Below are positions 52,964 to 62,495 of a stretch of DNA of 64,000 nt, one piece after another. The notes under the pieces were generated by a model. That model saw only the letters and a list, made by a program, of their open reading frames with translations, had not been told where the DNA came from and did no database searches. Location of the stretch: IMG/VR virus record IMGVR_UViG_3300044695_006747, positions 62,001 through 126,000 of that record. One strand, 5' to 3'. This DNA comes from a virus. Each line of letters starts with the position of its first letter. Position 1 is the first letter of the stretch. Position numbers and translations under genes: made by a program.

Positions 52964-53503
52964 TTAAACTTGTAAAGTTAAGAAATTATCAACGCCCATT
53001 TGTTCTATCAATTTTAGATAGCTCTCATATAAAGCTATACCATCTTCGCTTCCTTGCAAGAGTGGTATCATAATATTTGCAGTAATTTCATCTCCAATAG
53101 ATCTAGCAGCAACAATTGTTTCTCTCTCTACTTTAGAAGCTTTACGAACACTATCCAAATTATATTGGATTAGGGCTACCATATCATGTCTAGTCCATAC
53201 TGGTTGATTTATAGATAGTGGTTGATAATTAACATCAAAAAACTCTAGTCTCTTTACATTTTCTGCGGCGTGTTGGTGTTCTTGTTCCGCATCTTGTTTT
53301 ATAATATTAGCAAGTTTTTTATATCCCCATCTTTCTAGATGCACGGCCTGTGCTGTTAATGCTGTACATTGTTCCCAATGAATATTTAATGATTGTTTTA
53401 ACAGATCAATGACTGTTGAGGAACTATATCCTTCTACTGTTTGGGCCTGTGAGGAATTTTCTTGTTGAGATAAAAGTTCCTGAATAGTTTTTTCATCGCT
53501 CAT
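52964..53503 (-). CDS. Bacterioferritin-like four-helix protein
   Basis: 179 residues. After an acidic tail, helix B reads RWGYKKLANIIKQDAEQEHQ with the E-x-x-H diiron motif. The end (IALYESYLKLIEQMG then VDNFLTLQV) matches the bacterioferritin C-terminus (LIQKMGLQNYL). Other diiron ligands look lost: the helix D E-x-x-H is S-E-D-G, and the heme-ligand Met of helix B is His. A ferritin-fold protein that may bind iron weakly or serve a structural role. It lies between the scaffold-like and MPIPSPK-type genes. Confidence 0.65.
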   Translation of the reverse strand: MSDEKTIQELLSQQENSSQAQTVEGYSSSTVIDLLKQSLNIHWEQCTALTAQAVHLERWGYKKLANIIKQDAEQEHQHAAENVKRLEFFDVNYQPLSINQPVWTRHDMVALIQYNLDSVRKASKVERETIVAARSIGDEITANIMIPLLQGSEDGIALYESYLKLIEQMGVDNFLTLQV

Positions 53504-53516
53504 TATTATTCCTTTA

Positions 53517-54056
53517 TTAAACTAGGTCTGAAACGTTGGGATTTGACCAAAACTTGCAACTCCAATATCGAGCCTTCCATTTTGGACCGGCATTATCGCA
53601 ATTGTGTCTTGCTCGAAAATTTTTACGCCTATCTGGATCGTCTCTTTTGATTTCCATATTTGGATCACCAAAATTAACTTTTACCACATTTCCTTTTTCA
53701 TTTTTAACATAAACACTAAACTTTTTAGGACCGCTTGGAGTTCTAAATGGTTTATTTAACTTAACTTTTTTATTTGATTTTTCTGCTGATATGACTTTAT
53801 CATCTTCATCGTATATTTCAGCGCATTCGGACTCCCATACAAATTCATTCCATTCGTCATCCCATTCACAATTACTAGCTAATAGATTATCACAAACATC
53901 TTCTAATAACGATGACTTGCTTTTTTTAGTTTGTCCTAAGCAAATAGCAATTCTCTGTTGAACATTGGGATAATCCTTTTTCATTGTTTCGTTGCCCATG
54001 CAGCGACCAACAAATTTTTGTTTATCCTCATTCGGTTTTGGTGATGGTATTGGCAT
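53517..54056 (-). CDS. Phage protein with MPIPSPK-type and basic C-terminal domain
   Basis: 179 residues. The N-terminal PSPKPNEDKQKFVGRCMG ... YPNVQQRIAICLGQ is a short domain I recognise from phage head-region proteins. The C-terminal PFRTPSGPKKFSVYVKNEKG, KVNFGDPNMEIKRDDPDRR and FRARHNCDN ... ARYWSCKFWS form a second conserved-looking module. Prohead or maturation role is suggested by domain company only. Confidence 0.55.
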   Translation of the reverse strand: MPIPSPKPNEDKQKFVGRCMGNETMKKDYPNVQQRIAICLGQTKKSKSSLLEDVCDNLLASNCEWDDEWNEFVWESECAEIYDEDDKVISAEKSNKKVKLNKPFRTPSGPKKFSVYVKNEKGNVVKVNFGDPNMEIKRDDPDRRKNFRARHNCDNAGPKWKARYWSCKFWSNPNVSDLV

Positions 54057-54074
54057 ATAGTATCTCCTGTTATA

Positions 54075-55166
54075 CTATGATATACACTGAATTAATTGTT
54101 TGGCCGCATGTTGCCAAGAATATTTTTGACCAGTTTTTACTCCATTTATATTAGTTCTAATATTATTTTTATATACATATCTCATATATTCTATTGTTTG
54201 ATCTATTTGTGTCTGGCCAATTTTAGCCCAATTACCGTTACCCAAGAACCATTTTCCATCAAACGCCGTTTCTGTATCAGTAATATCAATTAAAAATGCG
54301 TTATCTTTATCGCAAAATTCTGTATGTGCAGAGTAGTTTGTGGTGATAACCGGTTTATTCATTGACATGACTTCTAATAATTCTAGATTCCATCCTTCTG
54401 CTCGTGAAACAAATAGTCCGCAATCTGCTCGTGATATTAAATTAGCAACATCATTTTGAGTTTTAACCCTAGGAATAATTCTTATTTTTGATGCTAATGG
54501 TCCAGACGAATAAAAACTATGCCATTCGTCCATTTCTTTTTGAGAAAAACACGTTGGATCCGACGAGCCCATTAACCACAATTCGACATTATCATTGACA
54601 GAAAATGCTGAATTAAATAAATTCAATAAAATATCATATCCTTTTCTTACTTCCCATTTTCCTATCATGATAAAAACATAGGGGTCGTCGTCCTTTTTTG
54701 CGTTTTTATCTGATAATGTGTGATCAAAAATAGTACTATCTATACCTAAATGTACAATATTAATATTTTGAGTCATCCCATTATCTATTAATACATTTTT
54801 AGCCCATTGTGATGATACGATAAGTTCATCTGGAACTTTTAAATGTTTCTTCTCTAGATCATTAAACCTGTCTAACTCAAAAAATGGAAAACCAAAATAC
54901 TTACCAGTACCTACTCTTAGTTCCAAATCAAATTGATGCCATATCTTTACGCATGGGGATTTTGGGTCATACTCATTATTTATAATACTACCAAGCAACT
55001 CATCATCTTCTTGAGTATCTAGAGGAGGAATATATCCTGGTTGCACAGTAATCGGATGAACGTGAATATCGCAGCCGAGATGTTTAGCGTTTTTAGCTAA
55101 GTTCCATCCCACAACTCCATATCCCGTATAGCCCATAGGGCTCATTAAAATCATTTTATTGTTCAT
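54075..55166 (-). CDS. GT4-family glycosyltransferase
   Basis: 363 residues. GT-B layout: KMILMSPMGYTGYGVVGWNL, donor-domain start PYVFIMIGKWEVRKGYDILL, then the signature GLFVSRAEGWNLELLEVMSM with E-x7-E. Last gene of the sugar cassette, joined to the GMP reductase gene by an ATGA overlap. Acceptor and donor unknown. Confidence 0.75.
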   Translation of the reverse strand: MNNKMILMSPMGYTGYGVVGWNLAKNAKHLGCDIHVHPITVQPGYIPPLDTQEDDELLGSIINNEYDPKSPCVKIWHQFDLELRVGTGKYFGFPFFELDRFNDLEKKHLKVPDELIVSSQWAKNVLIDNGMTQNINIVHLGIDSTIFDHTLSDKNAKKDDDPYVFIMIGKWEVRKGYDILLNLFNSAFSVNDNVELWLMGSSDPTCFSQKEMDEWHSFYSSGPLASKIRIIPRVKTQNDVANLISRADCGLFVSRAEGWNLELLEVMSMNKPVITTNYSAHTEFCDKDNAFLIDITDTETAFDGKWFLGNGNWAKIGQTQIDQTIEYMRYVYKNNIRTNINGVKTGQKYSWQHAAKQLIQCIS

Positions 55167-56266
55167 TTTTCATATACTCTGTTGTGTGTGTTATTTACTT
55201 GAATGAATGTTGTTTTTTTGCCAAAGTCTTTAATTTTTGTAGCTCCAATATATGTACATGCGCTTCTTAATCCTCCATAAATATCTTGAAGAATTTCGAC
55301 AGCTTTACCTTTATACGGAACGGTGACACATTTTCCTTCTGCTGTTCTGTATGTCGCCACCCCATCATGATGCTTGTCCATAGCATTTTTGCTACTCATG
55401 CCATAGTATTGTAATGATACTTTGCGTTTTTCAACATCAGGAGATTTTGGATCGAAAGGTTGCCATCCTCCGCTTCTCATTTTCCATTCATATTTCCATT
55501 CTCCTTCACATTCATCAGCACCAGCAAACATACTGCCAAGCATTACAAAATCACTATTACCACCAAAAGCTTTGCAAATATCTCCAACTACTTTGCACCC
55601 ACCATCAGAACAAATATGACCACCAAGACCATGAGCAGCGTCAGCACATTCCATTATGGCGCTCAGTTGTGGGTATCCTACGCCAGTTTTTAAACGAGTG
55701 GTACAAACACTACCCGACCCTATACCAACCTTGACTATATCAACTTTTCCATGAATGATTAGTTCTTCTGTCATCTCTGGAGTAACCACATTTCCGGCCA
55801 TTAAAATAATTTCAGGAAATAATTTACGAATATGAGCAGCAGTTTTTACAAATTGTTCTGTATATCCATTTGCAACATCAAGACAAATATTTGGAAAATA
55901 CCCATTACTACTTTTTATAGTGTTAAAAACTCTCTCCAGTTTTTCTATATCTTTTTTAGATGTTCCAGTAGAATACCATATGAGTTCTGTTGGTTCAATA
56001 AATAAATTTACTAAAACATCTTCATCATAATGTTTATGTAAACAGGTAATTGAGCCAAGAGGAGATAATGATCTACCCATAGAAGATGTTCCAACCGTGT
56101 CCATATTGGCAACCATGATAGGAACACAACTAAGTTCTCTAGGACTGTGAGCAAATCTAAAACTTCGTGCTAAATCAACTTCTGATCTACTTTTTAGTGT
56201 TGATCTTTTTGGACGAATAAGAACATCATCAAAATCTAGTTTAGTTTCATTAATTATTTTTTGCAT
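55163..56266 (-). CDS. guaC: GMP reductase
   Basis: 367 residues. [16 protein letters not shown] starts the barrel; the catalytic loop is [13 protein letters not shown] (Cys188, Thr190). [27 protein letters not shown] and the flap [10 protein letters not shown] ... [15 protein letters not shown] follow in GMP reductase order. No CBS domains, so it is not IMP dehydrogenase. It converts GMP to IMP using NADPH. About 20 extra residues precede the flap compared with the family. It is in the sugar cassette. Confidence 0.85.
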   Translation of the reverse strand: MQKIINETKLDFDDVLIRPKRSTLKSRSEVDLARSFRFAHSPRELSCVPIMVANMDTVGTSSMGRSLSPLGSITCLHKHYDEDVLVNLFIEPTELIWYSTGTSKKDIEKLERVFNTIKSSNGYFPNICLDVANGYTEQFVKTAAHIRKLFPEIILMAGNVVTPEMTEELIIHGKVDIVKVGIGSGSVCTTRLKTGVGYPQLSAIMECADAAHGLGGHICSDGGCKVVGDICKAFGGNSDFVMLGSMFAGADECEGEWKYEWKMRSGGWQPFDPKSPDVEKRKVSLQYYGMSSKNAMDKHHDGVATYRTAEGKCVTVPYKGKAVEILQDIYGGLRSACTYIGATKIKDFGKKTTFIQVNNTHNRVYEK

Positions 56267-56267
56267 A

Positions 56268-57173
56268 TTATTTTCTTAATAAGTTATAGTTTTTTATAAA
56301 ATATTCTATTGTAGAATTTAATCCATCCTCTATTGAGGTAAAATTGAAATCTGGAAATAATTTATTTATTGTTGTATCATGACTTGATCTAATCATCATA
56401 CCTTCTGGTTTGGATTTGTCAAAAACAATATTACCATGAAAACCCATAATTTTTGCTATATTAGTAACGATTTCTTCTATAGAATAACAAATGCCTGTGG
56501 ATATGATTATTTGTTCCGGAATTTCATTATCGAGCATTATTTTTAAAAGATCAGCAACGTCCTGAGCAAAAACAAATTCTCTTTGTGCTTTTCCAGAACC
56601 CCACACCTCCAGATTTGTATTATTTAATTTTGCTAAATAGGTTTTATGAATTAATCCCGGTATCACATGGCTATCATTTAGATTATAATTATCATTTAAT
56701 CCATACATATTGCTTGGAATAATGCACGATGTCTTTATGTTGAATTGTGTTTTTAAGCATTTCGATCCTATACTTAGTATCCTTTTTCCGTGAGCATATC
56801 CATAATTGGATGGGTGTGGTTCTCCTTGTAGAAGATATTCATTTATTAGTGGATTATTTGCATCTTTGGGAAAGATACATCCAGATAGCATAAATATAGA
56901 ATTATTGAGACTATATTTTTGACATGCTTTTAAAATATTAAGATTAATTTGTAAATTATCTATTAAAAAATCATATGGGTACTGCGAATTAGCACTTACC
57001 CCACCCACTTTTGCTGCTAAATGCACAAGTTTTGATACGTTATTATTTTCTATAAAATGACATAGTTGATCAAAATTATAAAGATCGAGTTGAGATCTTG
57101 TTGGTTTTATTCCAAAATCTATACAATGACCCAACAATCCATTTCCACCAGTAACAAGTATATTACTGCTCAT
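56268..57173 (-). CDS. NAD(P)-dependent epimerase of the GDP-fucose synthase type
   Basis: 301 residues. Rossmann TGGNGLLG (8-15), HLAAKVGGVSAN, catalytic SGCIFP (S97) and YGYAHGKR (Y126, K130). LEVWGSGKAQREFVFAQDVA and GMMIRSSHD are typical of GDP-L-fucose/colitose synthase-type enzymes. Probably an epimerase-reductase acting on a GDP-4-keto-6-deoxy sugar. If the ColD-type dehydratase at 61341 supplies a 3-deoxy intermediate, this gene may finish GDP-colitose (inference). Confidence 0.7.
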   Translation of the reverse strand: MSSNILVTGGNGLLGHCIDFGIKPTRSQLDLYNFDQLCHFIENNNVSKLVHLAAKVGGVSANSQYPYDFLIDNLQINLNILKACQKYSLNNSIFMLSGCIFPKDANNPLINEYLLQGEPHPSNYGYAHGKRILSIGSKCLKTQFNIKTSCIIPSNMYGLNDNYNLNDSHVIPGLIHKTYLAKLNNTNLEVWGSGKAQREFVFAQDVADLLKIMLDNEIPEQIIISTGICYSIEEIVTNIAKIMGFHGNIVFDKSKPEGMMIRSSHDTTINKLFPDFNFTSIEDGLNSTIEYFIKNYNLLRK

Positions 57174-58024
57174 ACAAACTCCAGATTTTCATTCATTAGT
57201 CCCCAAAAATTATCATTAGCATTAAAAAATTGTGGCATTATTCCATATGGATTCATTATTGATCTATAGTCTTTTCCAGCATCATGATGATCTAGATGAA
57301 AAAATATTATTTGATTGTCCTCAAGATCTCCTCCAAATTTATATTTTTGTGATAATCTAATATGTAATTCTATATCCTGCCATCCCCAGTATGGCAGTTC
57401 TTCCCACCAACAGGTGCTATCCTGACCTATTTTTCTAGACATTAAAAGAGACATGGCTCTACCGTCAAAATTTGTAATATTAATTTTATCATGACGAAAT
57501 GATGATAAATTACTATTAGAAATAAATTGATCTGTATCTAAAAAAGATTGAGCATCGTTATAAGATGGTCTGGGTAGGTGGTATCTTGATCCCCAAAAAA
57601 ATGTATCGTGATTATTTTGTATAGATAAATTTTGAGTAAAATCTACTAGCCTAGCAAAATTTTCGTAGGTTATGAAACAATCAGAGTCCCAAAAAATAAC
57701 ATATTCACCAGAACTTCTTTGAAATGAAACATTATAGGCATGGGCTATAGAATAGTCTGACTGTTTGCTATATTTTTTTCCAATATTCTGTGGAACATAA
57801 ACACATTTAAAATTTGTATGTCTATTTTCTAGAATAGAATCAACTATTTTAGTATCGCTACCCCAGTCACATAATATAACTTCAATTTTAGGATTATTTA
57901 ATCTGTGTAAATTATCGCAAAGTTTATTTAGACTTATTTTTAATCTTTGATCAACTCCACCTCGCCCATTAACATCACATCCATACTTATCATTTTTGCC
58001 TTGTAATAAAATAGATAATAACAT
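57170..58024 (-). CDS. GT2-like (GT-A) glycosyltransferase
   Basis: 284 residues. N-terminal nucleotide-binding half (IEVILCDWGSDTKI) and metal-binding DSD (FWDSDCF, D113-D115). EELPYWGWQDIELHIRLSQ is a late acceptor-domain signature that carries the catalytic-base-like acidic pair (W-Q-D-I-E). ATGA overlap with the epimerase. Donor unknown. Confidence 0.7.
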   Translation of the reverse strand: MLLSILLQGKNDKYGCDVNGRGGVDQRLKISLNKLCDNLHRLNNPKIEVILCDWGSDTKIVDSILENRHTNFKCVYVPQNIGKKYSKQSDYSIAHAYNVSFQRSSGEYVIFWDSDCFITYENFARLVDFTQNLSIQNNHDTFFWGSRYHLPRPSYNDAQSFLDTDQFISNSNLSSFRHDKINITNFDGRAMSLLMSRKIGQDSTCWWEELPYWGWQDIELHIRLSQKYKFGGDLEDNQIIFFHLDHHDAGKDYRSIMNPYGIMPQFFNANDNFWGLMNENLEFV

Positions 58025-58025
58025 A

Positions 58026-59051
58026 TCATTGTGTCCTTAAAAATTCATACCATTTTAATGTTGATAAAATACCATTTTCTGTATTTATAAAATTTTTAGT
58101 GCCAAACTCTTTTTCATATTTCTCTATACTAATACTAACTTTATTTGGGTTTCCAACCATAGTATTATTTTTATCTCCATACGAGATTGTACTATTTGTA
58201 TGTTTGGCGATAGTTTCTGCTATTTCTTTTATAGACGTTTGTTTTTTGCCCGTAAGATTATATACAGTCGAGGATCCTTTGCAGATAATATCTAAAATCA
58301 TTTGAACCATATCGCTAATATAGCATAGTGTTCTGGTTGCGGATCCATCGTCGATAAGATTTATTTGATTTGATTCTAGAGCTTTGTTAATTAGATCATT
58401 AATTACTCTAGAATCATTTAATTTGCATCCAGGTCCATAGGTTGTGCTGATTCTTCCTATTTTTATATTTGCTAAATTGGACATACTTAAGCATATTGTT
58501 TCGCCACATCTTTTTGATTCTATATAGCATGATCTAGGGTGGTCTGTTGATGTTGTACCTATGTCTTGTTCCGATATTGCTTCTTTATTCAATCCGCTAT
58601 ATATCTCGCTGCTACTGCAATAAAAGAACGTGCCACCTTTATTTAGAAGTCTAAAAAGATTCATTGTGACAGAAGTATTAAGTTTTATAGTTGATAATTT
58701 ATTATCTAAAAACTTATTGGGTTGAGCATATCCAGCTGAGTGAATAATAATGTCCGCCCCATTCAGATTTTCTGCAAAATAATTTTCTATAAAATTTATT
58801 AGAGGATCCTCTGTTAAATCTCCAACTATTGTTGTAGAACTTTCAAAAAGATATTTAAGATAATCCGGAACACTGCTATTTATGCAACATATAGTGTTGA
58901 TAGCGTATGTTTTTTTAAGTTGATTTAATAGTGCTAACAAATTAAGTCCAATTAGACCAGAAGCTCCTGTTATGAGTATGGTTTTATTATTGAGGAATTG
59001 ATATTTTGTAATATCTATATTTTCGTAGGATTCTGATATTAATTTATGCAT
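58026..59051 (-). CDS. NAD-dependent epimerase/dehydratase
   Basis: 341 residues. Rossmann TGASGLIG, SAGYAQPNKF, CSSSEIYSG and YIESK (Y176, K180). ISTTYGPGCKLNDSRVINDL matches the UDP-glucuronate decarboxylase/sugar epimerase type. It overlaps the transketolase C-half gene by 13 bases. Sugar substrate unknown. Confidence 0.7.
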   Translation of the reverse strand: MHKLISESYENIDITKYQFLNNKTILITGASGLIGLNLLALLNQLKKTYAINTICCINSSVPDYLKYLFESSTTIVGDLTEDPLINFIENYFAENLNGADIIIHSAGYAQPNKFLDNKLSTIKLNTSVTMNLFRLLNKGGTFFYCSSSEIYSGLNKEAISEQDIGTTSTDHPRSCYIESKRCGETICLSMSNLANIKIGRISTTYGPGCKLNDSRVINDLINKALESNQINLIDDGSATRTLCYISDMVQMILDIICKGSSTVYNLTGKKQTSIKEIAETIAKHTNSTISYGDKNNTMVGNPNKVSISIEKYEKEFGTKNFINTENGILSTLKWYEFLRTQ

Positions 59052-59914
59052 TCTATGATCTTTTTTTGTATTCCTGATATATCTAAATTAAGTTCTTTGT
59101 CGTGTTGTTCTTTAGATCCATAATTATACAAAAACTTTCTTGGTATACCTATATTAGTTATATTATATAATCTATTATCTAGAGTATTTGTGACAATATA
59201 GTTTGTGGTTCCTTTATAGAAAGGTTCACATATAATAATTTTTGAATTGAAGTGTTCAAGTAAAACTTTTTCATCAAATGGCCATATTGTATTATAATAC
59301 AGTAGTGTTACATCTAAATTTTGTGTTGCTTCAAAAACTTGTTGTAGCATAGGTCCGTAGCATATAATTGTAGCTTTTGATCCTGTTTTAACTATATTAG
59401 CTTTTCCATATTCGATATCAAAATCTAAAGAGTGTTCGGTTTCGCTAAGTCTAAAATATTTTGGATTATTATTTGTATATGTTGCTATCAATAATTTGTC
59501 TAATTCTTTAGAATTCCCTGGAATCATGATGCTCATATCTTCGATTGTTAACATCAAAGATATATCTCCTGGACAATGATGAGTACAACCAAGTCCAGCA
59601 TAATCATATGATGATCCAACACTAATAAAATTTCCATTTAATTTTTGATAGCCAAAATCTATTTTTATTTGTTCAAAAGCTCTTTCTACAAGAAATGGAG
59701 CAATTGTATGTACGAAAGGAATAAGTTTATTTTTAGATAAACCAGCAGCTAAACTTACTGTGCTTTGTTCTAGTATTCCTATATTATATACCCTGTCTTG
59801 TAATACTGTAAGTTCTTCATTAAAAGCAAAAACACCTATATCTCCTAGAAGTAAGACAGTATCTTGGTCTCTATAAAGAATATTTTTTAATGTTTTAGCA
59901 AATTGTTTTCTCAT
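59039..59914 (-). CDS. Transketolase-like C-terminal subunit
   Basis: About 291 residues. The pyrimidine-binding half of transketolases: LLLGDIGVFAFNEEL, YNIGILEQSTVSLAAGLSK (the E of the ThDP-activating Glu), TIAPFLVERAFEQIK, PGDISLMLTIEDM, RLSETEHSLDF. The start ATG at 59914 forms ATGA with the upstream stop; an earlier ATG at 59956 lies within the FkbM gene. It should pair with the N-half at 60607-61341 as a two-subunit transketolase. Confidence 0.75.
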   Translation of the reverse strand: MRKQFAKTLKNILYRDQDTVLLLGDIGVFAFNEELTVLQDRVYNIGILEQSTVSLAAGLSKNKLIPFVHTIAPFLVERAFEQIKIDFGYQKLNGNFISVGSSYDYAGLGCTHHCPGDISLMLTIEDMSIMIPGNSKELDKLLIATYTNNNPKYFRLSETEHSLDFDIEYGKANIVKTGSKATIICYGPMLQQVFEATQNLDVTLLYYNTIWPFDEKVLLEHFNSKIIICEPFYKGTTNYIVTNTLDNRLYNITNIGIPRKFLYNYGSKEQHDKELNLDISGIQKKIIECIN

Positions 59915-60603
59915 ATTTTTTTTACAAAAATAGCATCTCCGTGAAAATCTTGCCATAAATTTATTTTTTCTACAAGTTCAAAATTATAACTTGTCAATAG
60001 ATCAATAATATCTTGTAGTTTTTTTTGTCCAATATATAATTCTTTAGTTGACCATTCTGTCATTATTGCCTTAACGTTGTCTAAAATATTTTTTGCTCCA
60101 TCTAATATTTCCCATTCTGATCCTTGAGTATCTATTAAGAGTATATCTGGCTGGACTTTGTTATGAGTACAATATTGGTACAATGTTGTTACATCTACAT
60201 CTATTTCTTTTTCTAGGATTGTTTGACTTAACATTGAACTATGATCACTAGAATTATATCTTAGAGATTGAATAGTTTTATGCCATAGACTTCTTTGTGA
60301 CTGATCAGAAATATTTGGATCAAAACATTTTATAAATTTTGTTGTTCCTATATGATTTGATAAAGCAATATTATTGCATATTATTTTTTCATTTTTATAT
60401 AATACATTTAATTTTGAAAAACATTCTGGATCTGGTTCAAACGCATGTACTTCACAGTTATTACCAAAAAGTTCTTTTATCTCATCTATATCAACACCGT
60501 CATAGGCTCCAATTTCAAATATTATATTACAGTTGTCAAAAATGTATGATTTTATTTTTGCCATATTTGATGAGCATATCGGTTTTTCGTGTTTATTGTT
60601 CAT
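59911..60603 (-). CDS. FkbM-family methyltransferase
   Basis: 230 residues. SAM motif I FEIGAYDGVD (29-38), VHAFEPDPECF (motif II), and LLIDTQGSEWEILDGA (the FkbM-type post-motif). A sugar-linked O-methyltransferase is the usual role for this family in surface-polysaccharide clusters. It lies between the two transketolase halves. Confidence 0.8.
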   Translation of the reverse strand: MNNKHEKPICSSNMAKIKSYIFDNCNIIFEIGAYDGVDIDEIKELFGNNCEVHAFEPDPECFSKLNVLYKNEKIICNNIALSNHIGTTKFIKCFDPNISDQSQRSLWHKTIQSLRYNSSDHSSMLSQTILEKEIDVDVTTLYQYCTHNKVQPDILLIDTQGSEWEILDGAKNILDNVKAIMTEWSTKELYIGQKKLQDIIDLLTSYNFELVEKINLWQDFHGDAIFVKKI

Positions 60604-60606
60604 GAT

Positions 60607-61341
60607 TTATAATCTTTCTATTGTAAAAAGTAATTCTTTATCTTTTGGTATTTTATGATGCCACTCAGGATTATTTTCCATTATTGGAATACCATAGCCT
60701 TTGATTGTATTGCATATGGCAATATTTGGTTTTGGATTATTCTTATTATTACAAATAAAAAGCTGTAATTGATTATGATCATGACCATTTATATTGGAGG
60801 TATTCCAGTTAAAAGAAACAAATTTGTCCTCTATATTATCTAATTTAACGGCCCTATCACCAGAACGATTGTAGTCCAGAAAACAGTATAAGTTATCTAG
60901 GTTATGATGAGATGCCAATAATGCGGATTCCCATATTGTTCCTTCATTACACTCTCCGTCTCCAATAACAACATATATTTTACCTTCTTCTTTTTTAATT
61001 TTTTTTGCTAGAGCCATGCCAACAGCAATTGGAAATCCATGTCCTAAAGAACCAGTTGATGCTTCTATAACAGAAATATTAGAACAAGGATGACCTCCAA
61101 AGTGGGAGTCAAATGAACAAAAGTTATTCAATAAAACTGGATCTATTTTTTTGAAATGTTCTAATATAACATATAATCCAAGGGCGGCGTGTCCTTTCGA
61201 TAATATAAATCTATCTTTTGGCTGTATAATAGAATAGATATTATATAGTATATCTAAAATAGATAAAGAACTAGGAATGTGTCCTTCTTTATTAATTTGA
61301 GCTAGTTCTAATATTCTATTGATAAGAAATTTTTTATTCAT
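60607..61341 (-). CDS. Transketolase-like N-terminal subunit
   Basis: 244 residues. Thiamine-diphosphate-binding half: GHIPSSLSILDILYN (H21), LSKGHAALGLY (H51), TGSLGHGFPIAVGMAL and GDGECNEG with N158 completing the Mg/ThDP motif. It ends before the pyrimidine domain, which is encoded separately at 59039. Split transketolases occur in sugar gene clusters and make two-carbon transfers possible. Confidence 0.8.
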   Translation of the reverse strand: MNKKFLINRILELAQINKEGHIPSSLSILDILYNIYSIIQPKDRFILSKGHAALGLYVILEHFKKIDPVLLNNFCSFDSHFGGHPCSNISVIEASTGSLGHGFPIAVGMALAKKIKKEEGKIYVVIGDGECNEGTIWESALLASHHNLDNLYCFLDYNRSGDRAVKLDNIEDKFVSFNWNTSNINGHDHNQLQLFICNNKNNPKPNIAICNTIKGYGIPIMENNPEWHHKIPKDKELLFTIERL

Positions 61342-62492
61342 TATAGGCTATCATTAACTATATTACAAATTTTATTAATATCGTTCTCAGATAAAGAAGG
61401 ATGATTTGGGAGATACATACCATATTTGTGAACTAAATCTCCAAAGGCATATTGTTTTTGTCCATATAATTTGGTATAGAATGGTTGTTTCGAAATACTA
61501 CCGCATACAAGAGGACGACATTCAATATTATTTGCTATCAAATTTTTAACCATATCGTTTCTATTTGGATGTATAATAGGATAAGCAAAATTACTTACAA
61601 AATTTTGAGATTTAATTTGCCAAAAATTATTTACTATCATACTGTCATACTGTAAAAAATTTTGATATCTTTTTTTATTTCTACTATCAATAGTTTTTAA
61701 TTGTTGTATCCCCAAAAAAGACTGTATTTCTGTTGCTCTAACATTAAAGCCAGGATAATAGAATGTATATAAACTATCGAAACTATCAATATTATGTTTA
61801 TTTCTTAAGAGTTGAGCAGTTTCATCCGATAAGTCTCTATCCCATCCATGTGATCTAATGGATAGTAATATTTCATATAGCTCAAAATCATCTGTGGATA
61901 TAATTCCACCTTCAATCGTAGAAAAATGGTGTCCAAAATATGTCGAAAAAGTTGACATTAATCCAAAGCATCCAGTCTTAGTGTCATTGTACAATGATCC
62001 AACACTCTCACAAGAGTCTTCAAGCAAAATAACATCATATTTATTACATAATTGTTGTATTTCATCAAAACTATTTGGAAATCCAAGAATATTAGCAACC
62101 ATTAAACACGAAGGTTTTTCTTGCTCTAGTAATCTTTCAAGATGATTTGTATCAATTCCTAAATTATTTTTGTCACTATCACATAGTAATATTTCAAAAT
62201 CAAACTGTATTGCTGGACTTATAGTTGTTGACCAGCCCAAACAAGGTAGCACAATTTTTTTATTTTTAAGCCTACCAGATAATTTAAGAGCATATAACAT
62301 TAATAAATTAGCTGATGATCCTGAGTTTACAAACACAGAGTATTTTCTACCTAACCACTCTGACCATTTATTTTCGAATTGTTTTGTTAATTTATCTTTT
62401 GTTAATCTGGGATATGTAGACAACCAAGCGCATAGATTATCTATGTCTTTGTTTGTTATTGTATCATAAGCTAGTTTAATTGGTATTGACAT
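61341..62492 (-). CDS. DegT/DnrJ/EryC1-fold PLP enzyme, ColD-like dehydratase
   Basis: 383 residues. VFVNSGSSANLLMLYAL, VLPCLGWSTTISPAI, ILLEDSCESVGS and IRSHGWDRDLS are family motifs. At the Schiff-base position the sequence is STYFGHHFSTIEGG, giving His188 where aminotransferases have Lys. His there is the mark of ColD-type GDP-4-keto-6-deoxymannose 3-dehydratases, not transaminases. So it probably removes O3 to make a 3,6-dideoxy sugar. Confidence 0.8.
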   Translation of the reverse strand: MSIPIKLAYDTITNKDIDNLCAWLSTYPRLTKDKLTKQFENKWSEWLGRKYSVFVNSGSSANLLMLYALKLSGRLKNKKIVLPCLGWSTTISPAIQFDFEILLCDSDKNNLGIDTNHLERLLEQEKPSCLMVANILGFPNSFDEIQQLCNKYDVILLEDSCESVGSLYNDTKTGCFGLMSTFSTYFGHHFSTIEGGIISTDDFELYEILLSIRSHGWDRDLSDETAQLLRNKHNIDSFDSLYTFYYPGFNVRATEIQSFLGIQQLKTIDSRNKKRYQNFLQYDSMIVNNFWQIKSQNFVSNFAYPIIHPNRNDMVKNLIANNIECRPLVCGSISKQPFYTKLYGQKQYAFGDLVHKYGMYLPNHPSLSENDINKICNIVNDSL

Positions 62493-62495
62493 ATT

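Noticed and set aside
55163-56266. IMP dehydrogenase call
   Set aside because: No CBS domains are present, and the flap region with YRTAEGK-VPYKG and the overall length follow GMP reductase.
61341-62492. Plain sugar aminotransferase call for the DegT-fold gene
   Set aside because: His188 replaces the Schiff-base Lys, which fits ColD-type 3-dehydratases rather than transaminases.
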